Positions 32,361 through 45,600 of a DNA stretch of 60,000 nucleotides are shown here, one piece after another. The notes under the pieces were generated by a model that had not been told where the DNA came from, did no database searches, and saw only the letters and a list, made by a program, of their open reading frames with translations. The first letter of the stretch is position 1; each line of letters starts with the position of its first letter. Location: contig NC_092571.1 of the NCBI RefSeq assembly GCF_037975245.1, positions 7,670,501 to 7,730,500 of the forward strand. Reading direction: 5' to 3'. Made by a program: the position numbers and the translations under genes. Source of the DNA: Apostichopus japonicus (Eukaryota; Echinodermata; Holothuroidea; Aspidochirotida; Stichopodidae).

Positions 32361-34412
32361 CTCTTACACAGGCTCTCTAGTGGATAAGCAGTTTCCTAAC
32401 AGTTTTATTTTATTTTAACTTTCAACCTAGTGTGATGAATGGTGTTCAATTGAAGTGCGGCTTCTCTGAAACATCCTTGATGGTTGCATTTGCCTTTAAA
32501 TGAATACCAGCCTTGTGCACAATATTGCAGGATTGTTCTGACCTCATGACACCCTCTAGGTGTCCAAATTAAGGCTTTACTGATGAATATGAATAACATA
32601 AATGCGTACGAAATTGCTCGTGTAATTTGTGACATTGTTCTAATATACACTACCCGTCCTGACTGTCTTCTACTTGACACCTCCTATTTCTTCACAGAGA
32701 CATATTCAAATACAAACAAAAACATATATTTTTTTTATTATCTATCTTGCAAATATACGAAACTATTTTGAAGTTGAGTAAATACATTAGGAAGTGGTTA
32801 TGATACATGGTCCGTGTGGATTTGATTATGCCTAAGTTGTTTTGCAATATATGCCATGCATGGCTAATAATAGAAATACTAGGAGTCTTAAAGTATATAA
32901 AGCTTCAGAAAGTTATAATCGGCCTAACTATTCGACAGAATACTTTCTTTTGTTTCCTAAAAATTTTGTAAATAAATTGGATTTTTTCCCCTCCCCCCCC
33001 CCTGTTGTTTGTAGTCATGCATGGCGAATAGTGTGGATGAGTTTTGTTAGTAATTGGACCGTGATACTTTAAGCATTGCAATGTGGGTAGATCAGTTTTC
33101 GAAATATGTACACTTTGCGGAGAGGGGTCTTTTCAAAGGTTCTCTTGGTTAGTGGGGTGAAGGCAGGGGTAGGAGCCGGGGAAGGACATCGGGGCACGTG
33201 CCCCCCCCCCCTTATTTTTTGCCAAAATAGGCAAATGTGCCCCTTTGATGAAGAACTGTCTTTTGGATATATTAAGCCTTTGTTAATTTTAATATTTTAG
33301 TTTTGTTATTTATTTTTAGTCTGTACATGCTATTTTTAAAATGGCATCTCATATGAAAGGAATTTAAAAAAAAAACTCGTACTAGTAATATATAATCTAT
33401 TCACGTATCCATCTCAGAATCATTAGGATATTATTACTCCTTACGTATATACACTGTATTATTTGTACTTTTTACTTTCTTTTTTTCCTAGGGAGTCTCC
33501 TACCTTGTTAAGTCTTTTTAAGACTTTATAGGAGACTTCCTTTCTCATTTTAAACATTGGCGATAAAACAAATAAATGAATATCTTTTGGTAGCACAATC
33601 TAAATAAATAGAAAAATCAATGTTGCCGCTCATTCTACTAGCATATTATTCTATACTACACCTGGTCGGTCAGTTTAATCATGTTATGTTGCAATATTTC
33701 AAATATCTCGTCAATTCCGCGCCCAATTTACTTTCCAGGTTGTAAAATTCTTAAAATAACTACACAGAATTTTGAAACACGTCTCAAGGTATATTCATGC
33801 GGAATGGAAGGCGAAAAGGAATATTTAAATGTTTTAGATCCGCGAAACAGTTTGTTGCTGCTCGATTTGTATTGCTCATATGTAACAGTATACTTCTCTA
33901 TGGGTGGGTCACTCACAGTACTACTACTAACCACAGAAACATGCTATATGTTCAACGACGTTTCAAAGTGCCAAGAAATTGAAATGCGGCGTTTAATTTT
34001 AATTGAACAAAGATAAAACTCGTAGGATTTTACCAAAGCCTTTATCGATCAGTATTATATTACCGCTAGACTTGGTGTTTACTGCCATGGCAGTGACACA
34101 ACGGACGATTGCAAACATGGCTTACCTGACCTAGGCCTAGGCCTATAGCTTCAACAAGTTAACTATAGTAGTATACCTGTAGGCTAGTACTAGTAAAGTT
34201 ATGGTTGTGTTAAAGCCACAGTATTTTCTAGGTATAGGCTATATCCAATTGCTAGGATATGAAAGTAGAAAAGTAGAATTCAACACAAGCTTTGGTGGTT
34301 GCAAGCTTTGTTAGGACTGAAATGACAGTCTACTCATGATGTTTGTCCAGGAGCCTAGGCCTATATGGGCCTAACTGATTTTAAATTACTACTAGGCTAG
34401 TAGTATAGTAAA

Positions 34413-34998
34413 GGCTTCATAATTGACGCACCCTCGTAATTGACACACCTTCATATTTAACTAGCAACGATACAGCAGGCCACCTAAACTTTTTCAGTGA
34501 ATCAGAATTACATATTTCATGAGTTTGAATCCATGTCAGCTATTTGCTGACCAAATAATATTTTTATTAAGCTTTTAACACCCTCCCCCAAGTTTTGCAC
34601 GTTTTTTGGGCATTTGGAAATCTTACCCCTAAAATTAACCAACATTACCTCAATATGATAACACTACTCTCTGGGACCTGACCTGTTTGAGCTTAGAGGC
34701 TCAGAGCATTGCAAACAGCATCCAAAGTCAATGGATGTATACTAGGCCTACACTACAGTTACAGTAGCTTATCGATGAATGTGTCAATTTAGGGGCATGA
34801 AAGAACTTGACACAGCAGACATTTTGTGGTCAAATTCTGCTCAATTGTACATTGCGTATGCACAGAACAATAAATATTTTGAGGTCATTACATTTCTGAG
34901 GAACTACACATATGAAAAATGCATACAGTTGAGTGATTTGAATTTTCCTTGATAGACATCGTTGATCAAAACCTTAACTAGTGCGTCAATTATGAGCC
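34413..34998. mobile_element. MITE-like element with ATAATTGACGCAC ends
   Basis: ATAATTGACGCAC (34419-34431) is perfectly inverted at 34981-34993, and partial matching continues outward (GGCTTC / GGGCTC). The interior repeats the AATTGACACA motif. No target duplication was identified. Confidence 0.55.
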
Positions 34999-35337
34999 CA
35001 CCATGCTACTACATAAAGAAATTTCTGATTTGACACTTTGAGTAAATTAAGAGAAAGCGCATTGAGGACACAAGCAAAATGCATCACACCATTTTGTGTC
35101 ATAAGGGTAACTTCTTTAGGGGCCTCAAAAACAAAAGTCTATAGTGAACCTTATGAAATGCCCACGTACCTGTACACAGGCTACAGTACAGAATAGATTT
35201 TCTCCCGGGTGCTTTCCAAGTTATATACTTTAGCATTGCTTCTCATTGCATTCCAGGCTTCATTCACTTGAAATTTGTATTTAATGGACATTCTTACCAC
35301 AAACTTGATCTGTTCGTAATGATTTATGTACTTTCAC

Positions 35338-36320
35338 AGATTGGTTTGCAGCAAATAAGCTATCCCTTAATATCGATAAAACAAAGTATATCGTCTTCAA
35401 TGCAAATAGAGTTATGGCTAACTTTATTATTGATGTCAATGGTAAACCACTGCAAAAGGTTGATTCCGTAAAATTCTTAGGTGTTTTTATAGACTCCAAG
35501 ATTACTAGGCGTGAGCACATTAGCCACATTTCCTCTCTTGCTGCAAAAGGCGTAGGCATCTTGTCAAAACTTAAACACACCCTTCCTAGGAGCGTTCTAA
35601 GGTCTCTTTATCAAACACTAGTACTACCATACTTGACTTATTGTTGTATCATTTGGTCTGGCACAAGTAATCATTTGTTAAACAAGCTAACTATTTTACA
35701 GAAAAAAGCGATCGGACATATTACTCTCTCTCACCCAAGGGATCATACAAACGTGTTATTTAAGTTTTTGAATTTACTGAAGCTTACTGATCTGATTACC
35801 CTCAATGTCCTCAGTTCTGTTTATCGTTCATTACAGGGAATGCTACCAAATACTCTGAATGCCTTCTTTACACAAACCTCAAACATCCACACTCACAATA
35901 CTAGGCACTTGGCTGATTACCTGCACCCAAGACAATGTCACAACAATTTCTCTAAAAATAGCACTTTGGAATCCCCTACCTTTCACTTTAAAGGCAATGC
36001 CTTCTTTAGTTGCTTTAAGAAAAAGTTTACAAAAGCACTTCATCAAAATGTACTAGAACTGCGAAATCAAACTGGGGGAAGGGGGGGGTGAGGGAAGAGA
36101 AGGGAGTGGAAGGGGTGGTTCTGTTTGTTTTTGTTTTGTTTTTTTGGGTTCTCTTTTCTATTTGTAAAGTTCTGTATTTTTTCAGGGAGTGTCACTACCT
36201 GACAAGCCGTATATGTTTTTAGTACACTTTCACAAATTTTGTTTCTTATCTCCTTCTATGTCATATATCATACTTATGTTGTGATAGAACAAAAATTAAT
36301 AAATGAAAATGAATGAAATG
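35338..36320 (+). mobile_element. 5'-truncated LINE, reverse transcriptase C-terminus
   Basis: A frame open from about 35338 to 36091 encodes the end of a jockey/CR1-type reverse transcriptase. It shows WFAANKLSLNIDKTKYIVF, then VKFLGVFIDSKITRREHIS and LYQTLVLPYLTYCCIIWSG, the well-known region after the catalytic palm. The catalytic YxDD lies upstream and is absent. After a G-rich stretch the element ends near 36320 in AATAAATGAAAATGAATGAA, a short-repeat tail typical of these LINEs. The long open frame suggests a fairly recent insertion. Confidence 0.8.
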
Positions 36321-36633
36321 TTATAGAACTGATCTCATGATCACCAGTTCCATCTGCAAAAAAAAACAAACAACTAATGTAAGATTATGTATTCTTTGCT
36401 ACTGAAATTGTCATCTACTCTTTCTCTTATATTTTATAAATGTATATTGTCAAGCTATATCAAAAGTCAAGCAGTGACCAAAGCTGAATATATGTAACCT
36501 TGTGAAAAGCACACAGGTCAATATTAAACATATAAAGTCCTATATTGTTGATATTTTAAACAATGGCTATACCTTCGTTTATTTTTTTCCTCTCGCAATT
36601 CCACAGATAACTTAGTTGTAATTCCTGGCTGAC

Positions 36634-36663
36634 ATGAATCTCTGGACACTTTTAACTATTTTG
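36634..36663 (+). CDS. Gene B exon 1: start and first half of signal peptide
   Basis: ATG at 36634 (MNLWTLLTIL), donor |GTGAGT, phase 0. An in-frame TAA at 36619-36621 supports this start. A possible acceptor (TTCCACAG|) at 36606 suggests an upstream 5' UTR exon that I could not place. Confidence 0.65.
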
Positions 36664-39600
36664 GTGAGTATTTGAAGATAGAAAACTTGAGATTTGTTCG
36701 ATACAAGTTACATTACTTAAATGTCTGATGTATAGACCCCAACTACAGCACGCTATCATGGAAAAGTTTCTTGAGATTTTGTAATCGACAGATAAAGTGA
36801 CCTCTTTTTACCAATTAGTCTGCAATGCCTGCCACATATTTTTTCTTGTTTGTGGCTTATTTTGTTAATGCTGTATGATTAACTACACTGTAGACATGAA
36901 CATATTTCCACACAGTGTTTACACAAAAAGCCTAATGGTGCTAAGAAGCTATGAAGGCTAATTGATGTTGATTTATGACCGTGGCAGGTCGATTACGTAA
37001 TCCCAAACTTTCCTAGAGCTTGTGCTATAATTGGAGCCAATAAAGCAGATCTTTAACAGACCAACACAACGAGATACTAGTTAAGTATGTAGAGGATGTC
37101 AAATTTTGTTACTCTGTGATAGGCTAGGCCCTAGGTGTTAATAAACCTACTGTAGGTTGTAGGGACTTGCAATATGAAAACTTTCCAAGGTGGCTACCTA
37201 AGTTGTATAGAAAATAAGTCGTCGCTGTGCTGAAATGGTTGTCTTTGCTATTATCTTTTATTTGGAATGACCAACAAACTGTCAACAAACTATGAACTTA
37301 ATGTTAATTAAAAAATTACTGCGTTGAGCAAAGTTCCTGACGTCTGAGAAAAATCTCATGACTTACTGTAACTTTTTGTGACCCCTCAGTTTGCAGACTG
37401 TCAGAATTTCCTACCCTCAAAGTCTCATTAAAAATTAAATCTTGAGAATGTTAGAATATTTTAGGGGTACTCTTTGGTAGTGAATATTCACGTCTTTATG
37501 ACAGCGTACCCTTTGCCAGCTTCTTTGGCCCATCTGAGGAGTTTGAGGGAATGTTAAACTCAGTCAATATTATTGCCTTTGTTTATTCCAAACATTCATC
37601 TAAGTGGGCTGTAGTATTTAACTTTCCATTCATTAAGCTTAGGATTTTCCAGTCTTTAATAAAGAGTATTTGTTTGTACAATTGCGAACTGTGGGGCACA
37701 ACGAAGGATCTTGATCGCAAAATTGACACTTTTCAATTTGGAGATTACTTCGTAATATTCTCAACATGAGATGGATCAATAACAATTGGTTATCAAAGAT
37801 GAGTTCTACAATGAAACCAACCAAACATCTTGGTGATCCATAGTCACACATAGAAGATTGAGATTTTTCAGTCATGTACTGTAGCAAGACTCCAGGAGGC
37901 CGCTCCAGCAAAGGTTGCTTTAAGAGAAGCATTGAGACATACTGCTAAACCAGTAGGAAGGCCCGTGACTACCTTGCTTGGAAAAATAAAGTCGCAATTT
38001 AAGGACGTTAACATTAACAATAATTAGCAATAAAACTTGCGCAAGATAGTGATACTTGGCAGAGGTTAATCACTGAGCATGTCTGATAGACGAGACTCAA
38101 CTTTCTACTACTACTACTACTATCCATAACTGTACATTACATTTGGCTGTATGCTGGACAACATGTTTTGATGCAATTAACACTGAATGCCATTACAGAG
38201 GCATTGCATAAATTGTGTGAGTGAGGTCCCTTGCAACAATAGAAAGATTGACATACAGTAGAATGAATACATTGTATATTTTCTCCTTGCAGTTTATCGC
38301 ATCAGCTGACGTTCGTGTCGTCGGACAGGTAAGTCGCCCTTGTTTCTGTCACGTCGTTACCTGAAAATAACTATCGTTAATTTGGCCAACTGGATTAAAG
38401 GACTAAGCCTGTATACAGTGCCATTCGACAATACAGCTGCATTTTGCATTCGATCTATCAGGCATGGGTATTTGCATATAATGTGCAAATGTGGAGAGAG
38501 AAAAATAATACATCTGAAAATATATTCCTCGATTGAAGTCCACCCGGATGTTACTGTGAAGATAGACATATCAAATCGCTGCAACCAAAAGAAAGTTATT
38601 TTTTGAAAGGGTTCTGAGACACAGCTTTTTCAATAACTTTTTTGCAAACACAGTATTGGCTTAATCAATTGGAGGGAGGGGGGGGGGGGGGATGCGGGTG
38701 GCAGAGAAATAATTTTTGTACCTCATCCACTGACCAAATTACTTGAAGATGTTCTTATTCCCATGAGCCAACTGAAAAGTATACATTAACTGTGTAAAAT
38801 AGAGTTTACTATATGAACATTATCTATTTGATCTATTATCTATGACAGTCACAGGTGGATTCCTTCATGCCTACTTCTCAAATTAAATATATTTCATATC
38901 TTCCTATTAGTTATGACTTAGTCAAAGTGTTTGTGACCATATAAATCTGCCATCTTGAGTAATGTATTCTTTCTACCATATTGGGTAAAGGGGCATTTTT
39001 TCTTCCTTGTCAGAATGGTTTAAAAGTTGCCGCAGCATTTGTCGGACGACAGTCACTGAATAAAGCTATCGTTGCACTTAAAGTAATAGTTATGTATGCT
39101 AAAGCTCACCAGAAATGAAAAATACTACATAGTTGTAGTATTAAAGTAAAGTAAAGTTTCGATGAAATTTATCTACTTGTAATGTCTCCTCTCTCCCCTT
39201 TCTCCTCAAGGAATGTCAAAGGTCAGAAACACGTTTGACCTATACAGAAGCAGGATGTGCGTCTGGACCACAGACACATGATTTCTGTTCACCTGGGCAA
39301 AAGTTAGCAAACCGTTGTGAAGGAGAGTAAGTTTGCAATTTTAAAATGAGAGAGGAACACACAAGTGTTTCTTCATGTATAGTTTTCACAGACACCCACT
39401 GCCCAACTGAAAGCAAAATGGTATCAGCTATTAATTGTGGGTAAGATGGCAGTAGGTGGTGTTCAGTGGTTCGGTCTTAATGCAATGTAAATTAGGAGGT
39501 AAACAACTCCAAATCCAAGTTGCAATCGGTCATGGACAGAGATAATTTGTGGTGTGCACCCATCGATTGTCTTTGTGTGTTGTCAGTGGTAAGGCTATTT

Positions 39601-42600
39601 ACACTCATCCATTGTTCTTTGTGTGTGGTCAGTGGTAAGGCTATGTGCTCTCATCCATTGTTCTGTGTAAGGCTATGTGCACTCATCCATTGTTCTTTGT
39701 GTGTGGTCAGTGGTAAGGCTATGTGCACTCATCCATTGTTCTTTGTGTGTGGTCAGTGGTAAGGCTATGTGCTCTCATCCATTCTTCTTTGTGTGTGGTC
39801 AGTGGTAAGGCTATTTACGCTCATCCATTGTTCTTTGTGTGTGGTCAGTGGTAGGCTATGTGCACTCTTCCATTGTTCTTTGTGTGAGGTCAGTGGTAAG
39901 GCTTTGTGCACTCATTCGTTGTTCTTTGTTTGGGGTCATTGATAAGGCTATGTGCTCTCATCCATTGTTCTTTGTGTGGGGTCAGTGGTAAGGCTATGTG
40001 CTCTCATCCATTGTTCTGTGTAAGGCTATGTGCACTCATCCATTGTTCTTTGTGTGTGGTCAGTGGTAAGGCTATGTGCACTCATCCATTGTTCTTTGTG
40101 TGGGGTCAGTGGTAAGGCTTTGTGCTCTCATCCATTGTTCTTTGTGTGGGGTCAGTGGTAAGGCTTTGTGCTCTCATCCATTGTTCTTTGTGTGGGGTCA
40201 GTGGTAAGGCTTTGTGCTCGCATCCATTGTTCTTTGTGTGGGGTCAGTGGTAAGGCTGTGTGCTCGCATCCATTGTTCTTTGTGTGGGGTCAGTGGTAAG
40301 GCTTTGTGCTCTCATCCATTGTTCTTTGTGTGGGGTCAGTGGTAAGGCTATTTGCACTCATCCATTGTTCTTTGTGTGGGGTCAGTGGTAAGGCTTTGTG
40401 CTCGCATCCATTGTTCTTTGTGTGGGGTCAGTGGTAAGGCTATGTGCTCTCATCCATTGTTCTTTGTGTGGGGTCAGTGGTAAGGCTTTGTGCTCGCATC
40501 CATTGTTCTTTGTGTGGGGTCAGTGGTAAGGCTATGTGCACTCATCCATTGTTCTTTGTGTGGGGCAGTGGTAAGGCTATGTGCACTCATCCATTGTTCT
40601 TTGTGTGGGGTCAGTGGTAAGGCTATGTGCTCTCATCCATTGTTCTTTGTGTGGGGTCAGTGGTAAGGCTATTTGCACTCATCCATTGTTCTTTGTGAGT
40701 GAATTAACTCAAATCTTAACTATCATCTTTCTTATTTTGAACTCCTGGTAATAGGTGTAATTATTGTGGAAGAGGTGAATACCAGAATGAATTTACCGAC
40801 TGCAGCACCTGTTTAAAGTGTACGACAGAAGAAGACTGTTGTGAAGGCCAAGAGGTAAGTTGTCTGTTATCATTGTGAATACAAGGCCGAGTTTATATTC
40901 CGTGTTTACCGAGATGTTATGGTCGTTTCCAAAAAGAGAGTGTGTGGCAATTGGGGATATGCTAGTATTAACTAGAATACAACGTTGATGTTAGCACTGG
41001 TTTTAAAGGATAGATAAACACCTCAAGTTATTTTGATAATTTGATCACTCAATAGCCCAGTTAGGCTGCCAGTGGCCCGACCTAGACACCGGGAGGAGGG
41101 GGCATGGAGACTAATTAGGGCAACTGTGTAGGAATGTCCCTCCTGTTTGTCCCTCCAACAACCAGGTCCTTACATGTCGAATGAGAGAACAGCAAGTTTG
41201 GCTGTCCGGAAAAAAAGTTGTTGACAAAATGTAAGTGACTAGTATAACACCATAGAATGCCCACTGTAGGAGAGATTGGTAGGATGATGAATAGGACACC
41301 AGCTTTGGGGGTGATAGCAATTTCATTTGACCAATTTGAAGACTTTGTAGCATTAATATCACTTTAAGGAGTGGGGTACAGTTTATCGTGACAGAAGCTG
41401 CTGCAGTATTCTGTGCAAGGCAAATTTTTGTCCCTGACGGAAAAAAAAAAACTTTGGTTGGCTGAGAAATAATAATGACTTAATATGTACACTGTAGGAG
41501 AGATATGTAGGTGTTGGTGCATAGAACACCAGCTTGGGAGTGGTGCCAATTTATTCTAATAGAGGGTTGAATTCATATTTTTGTGTTATCGCCAATTGAG
41601 TACAATGGGAAAGGAAGTCTCCTATAAGGGTATTTATTTACAATGCAACCTCTTACAACCAGACTACCAGTTAACGTTTGCCCTGTTGTGTATCTTCAGA
41701 ATGTGAATCTTTTAGTACTGGTCATTTAGACCTCAGAATTTCTCGACATTAACAGGTCGTATCTAACTTATTTACCTATCTGTAATGGCTTGCTTTCTTT
41801 CCTAACCACCTTATTCTCTGTTTTTCAATGTAGATAATAACCCGCTGCAGTTCAGTTCGCAATGCTGAATGCGGTTGTCCACCTTGCACTACTATCACAT
41901 GCCCACCGAGTACCACCCCAGGTAATTACGACCCTCCTGTTGAGGTTTTGACCATTTTGCACAGTAAACGAAATGACACTTTTTCATATAACACAGCGCA
42001 GATTGCCAGCTTTGCGTTGAGAGTTTCCAGCAGATTTTGTCCAGATGGCAGCAAGCCTTGCCTGGTATGTGCTTCCCTGATGGCAAACGTCTGATTACCA
42101 GTGTGTTTGCCAAAATTTGTCAGCTGGTCCAAACATTTCGGTACGACTTCATAATCATCTATGAGTTAACCCTAATCCGTTCTGGGTGATCTTCATCAAG
42201 GAAGCAAAGTGTTTTGCAGTTATTAGAGATTTTTATAGATTTCCTTCCATAGATGAATGATGAGAATTGTTAAACAAAATGAAATATATGCAATTTCTCT
42301 TGCGCTAACTGTTTTTGGTTTGTTTCTCTCTAAGATTTGCCAGTCGAGCCTAGCTTTCAGCAGAATTGCCCTTCCAATATCACCATAGAGGCTGAAGAGG
42401 GGGCCACTGGAAGTACAGTGACCTGGACAGAACCTGTGGTCTCTAATGCTTCATCTGCTGTACAGTCACACTACCCTGGAAGTATATTCAGAATTGGGTA
42501 CACAGATGTGTTCTATGCATTCTCTGGTAGTACAGGGAAAATGATAACTTGTTCCTTCATTATAAATGTGAAAGGTAAGCGTTTTGGAAATCAATGTTGA

Positions 42601-45600
42601 TCAATATTTAACTAGATGATAGCATATGGTCAATTTATAAACATGGCAGGTGTGTCTTATAGGGAGACAACTTCATCATTTAAACCGCTCCCTGTGTTTG
42701 CGACTCAATCCTTCCGAGAAGCGAGTTGTTCATTCATGAGCTTGACACAAATATTTCATCTCGTTGTGTAGATTCATGACAGTTTGAAGAATATGTTACT
42801 TTTAATATGTGTCTTAAGGCATATACAGGTAGCTTTGGCCATGATATGTCATTATCCAATTCAAAAAGATGAATTTTTGATAGCTGGTAATGTTTTTATA
42901 GCTGCTGCTCCAGTTTTCAGAATATTCACCCTTTAAATATGCTATATCTGTGGAGGAATGCTCCTTTAAAAGGTGAATTGACGATGAGACTACCTCCTCG
43001 TGCAGACATGAATGTTTATGTTAGTGCATTGATGTTTTATCAATTCTGATAACTCTGCCAAAACATGTTCTTTTAACGTCATATATTAACAACAGAGCAC
43101 TCTTCTATTTACATCCAACATCATTTGTCCATGATCAATTTGTAACACATTTGCAAAACATTGTTATTTGCAGTCATAAATGAATTGTTTTCCCACTGGT
43201 TTCTGTGTTGCATCTGTGTATGTATGTATGTATTTCAGATCCTCCTGCAAGCAGGAACTCACAAAGAAGCCTCATTGGCTTATCAAAGCTGCAAGCTGAC
43301 CGAAGTCAGTCTCTTACATTCATATTTAACGTCCATGATTATGAATTGTCAACAACTCTGTAACTGGACGACATACATTAATCTTGGAGTGACTCGAACT
43401 GGGGACCTTATGATTGGAAGGCACTGGCGTTAACCACTGAGCTAACACTCCTGTGTAAAGCTGTAAATCTGTGTAAAGCTAGTAGTCCAGTCACTCTCAT
43501 TGATAAGCCTAAGAATTCAGATGTTTAAAGGGTCATTTGCCTACAATTACAAACTGTATTTGCAATACAGCCTGGACTGCTGGTAGTGTTTTTCTACTGA
43601 TCTACCAAGTATTTATATTTATTTTCTGCCTAAAATCCTTTCTTTAACTAGAAATATCAAGACTTGAGGTAGAAACTGCATTCTATAATTTTGTATCTCA
43701 TATACCTCAGCTTATCACCCTTTGCATAACAAGCATCAATGTTTAGGCCTTAATAATAGATCAATCTATGGGGTGATAAGAATACATGTGATTTCATGTG
43801 AATGCATGTGATTACGTGTAAATGCATGTGATTACAATTTGTGAATGCATGTGATTACAATTTGTGAATGCATGTAATTACAATTTGTGAATGCATGTGA
43901 TTACAATTTGTGAAAACGTGATTACAATTTGTGAATCCATGTGATTACAATTTGTGAATGCATGTGATTACAATTGGTGAATGCATGTGATTACAATTGG
44001 TGAATGCATGTGATAACAATTTGTGAATGCATGTGATTACAATTGGTGAATGTGTCAAATGGTCATCTAAGGAATACTCTTTTGTTCACATGAAGGTGAA
44101 GAGCATATTTTGATTGAGTTATTCAGATTTATAAAACACTGGATGAACATAAACATTTAGGCCTCCTCTGAGGAGCAGGCATCATAAATAATTCAGCCTG
44201 AAAGTAGCTTTCCATAAATTTAGGTGGAGAATAAATGTTCACCATAGATATTATCTCTATCACATTCAAAGTGAAGATGATTGCAAAGCTGCCTTAACTT
44301 TTGATATTCATGTTCATATTGTACTCATTCTTTCCTACCATATGACAAATGTTGGACAATTATACAGTGTTCAGTACTCTGGTTTTTACTGTTATTTCTT
44401 TTTTAAACTTAACTGGCACACCTGCCATCCCATAATATTTGTATTATTTAACCGAGAAAGAAATTGGATTGAAGTAGTGACATATAAAGGAGTAAAACTA
44501 TTATGGTTGAGGGGAAAAAGTTCCATAGCAAAGCTCCCCCCCCCCCCCCAACCCCAGCTTCAGTTCTATTTGGGCATGGATTTCTGACATAATCATCCAG
44601 TGTTTAGTACTAGGTTGCTTTGATAGGTGCTATCAGGCTTCTCTTTTGGCAGTTTATGACTCCCACAGAGAAACAATTTCACATTCAGGCTGTTTAAATA
44701 GTCGTGAAAGCTAGCAAAATGTTTTTTTTCTGATACTGTGCATTAAATCATTAAACATAACCAGTGGAGCACGGCATTTACTTGGATCACAGAGCCAGTG
44801 CCCATTTCCATACTTGCTCTAAAATCTCTTGGTTGGGAGTTCTATATTTCAGGGAATCACCCCAAAGATTTTCAGACATCCAGTCACACCATGCCGTATG
44901 ATATCTTGTAATTAATAAATTGACAATGTTAACAAGTCTTTTTCTTTTTGGTCTGTTTGGCAGAAGCACCCCGGACGACTTCCACTGTGGACCCAGTTTC
45001 CACTACAACCGAGCAGCCAGGTAAGTTAATTTACAAAATTCTTTGAAGTTACTGTTTATTTGTGCAGGTTGTTTACTTACATAACCTCTTATCTGTAATA
45101 ATATGGAATGACGCACACCAAATAAAATCAGTATGATTGTGATTCATGTTCATTTGTGTCATGGATGCCATATTGCTACAGTTAGTTGCTTGATCCACTG
45201 TTTAGATGTAAGTCAATTGTAAAGATTGTACTTTCTGGAAATAAAACTGTTACAGATCTGCAATTTTCATCTCGTTGAATATTAAACAGTAACGATATGT
45301 CCCGTAAAAGTGCACCCCTTTGAAAGAAGGAAACACACTACTTAGTTTGCATATGACCTTTGCAAACAAAACAAGGCTACTTGAGGTGTGGAAAATAAAT
45401 CTGTGATCTGCTCTTTGGTTGTCACATTTTCCTTGTTGATTCCTTGCCAAAAGAAAAGGAATCTATTCAATGGTGATAGTGTGTGTGAGACACTTCTGCT
45501 TGTGAAACTTCCAAAACTTACCTGGTTTTGGATATTTCCAGAAACAAACTTACCTGACTCCCCAGCAATTGCACTCTCGCATTACCATGTCTACAGCATC

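Larger units (their letters stand above)
30833..36633. other. Divergent intergenic spacer between genes A and B
   Basis: 5.8 kb separates the two start codons. It contains a hAT MITE (31093), a foldback (32255), a MITE-like inverted pair (34413) and a LINE fragment (35338), with no other gene I can support. Both promoters must lie here, unless gene B has farther 5' exons; no clear TATA or initiator was found for either gene. Confidence 0.5.

Noticed and set aside
39520-40115. Cys/His/Leu-rich frames repeating CSHPLF and CALIHCSL
   Set aside because: They are translations of the 46-bp minisatellite; 46 is not a multiple of 3, so frames break.
39548-44050. Regular repeats considered as CRISPR
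   Set aside because: Head-to-tail minisatellites without unique spacers, in eukaryotic introns.
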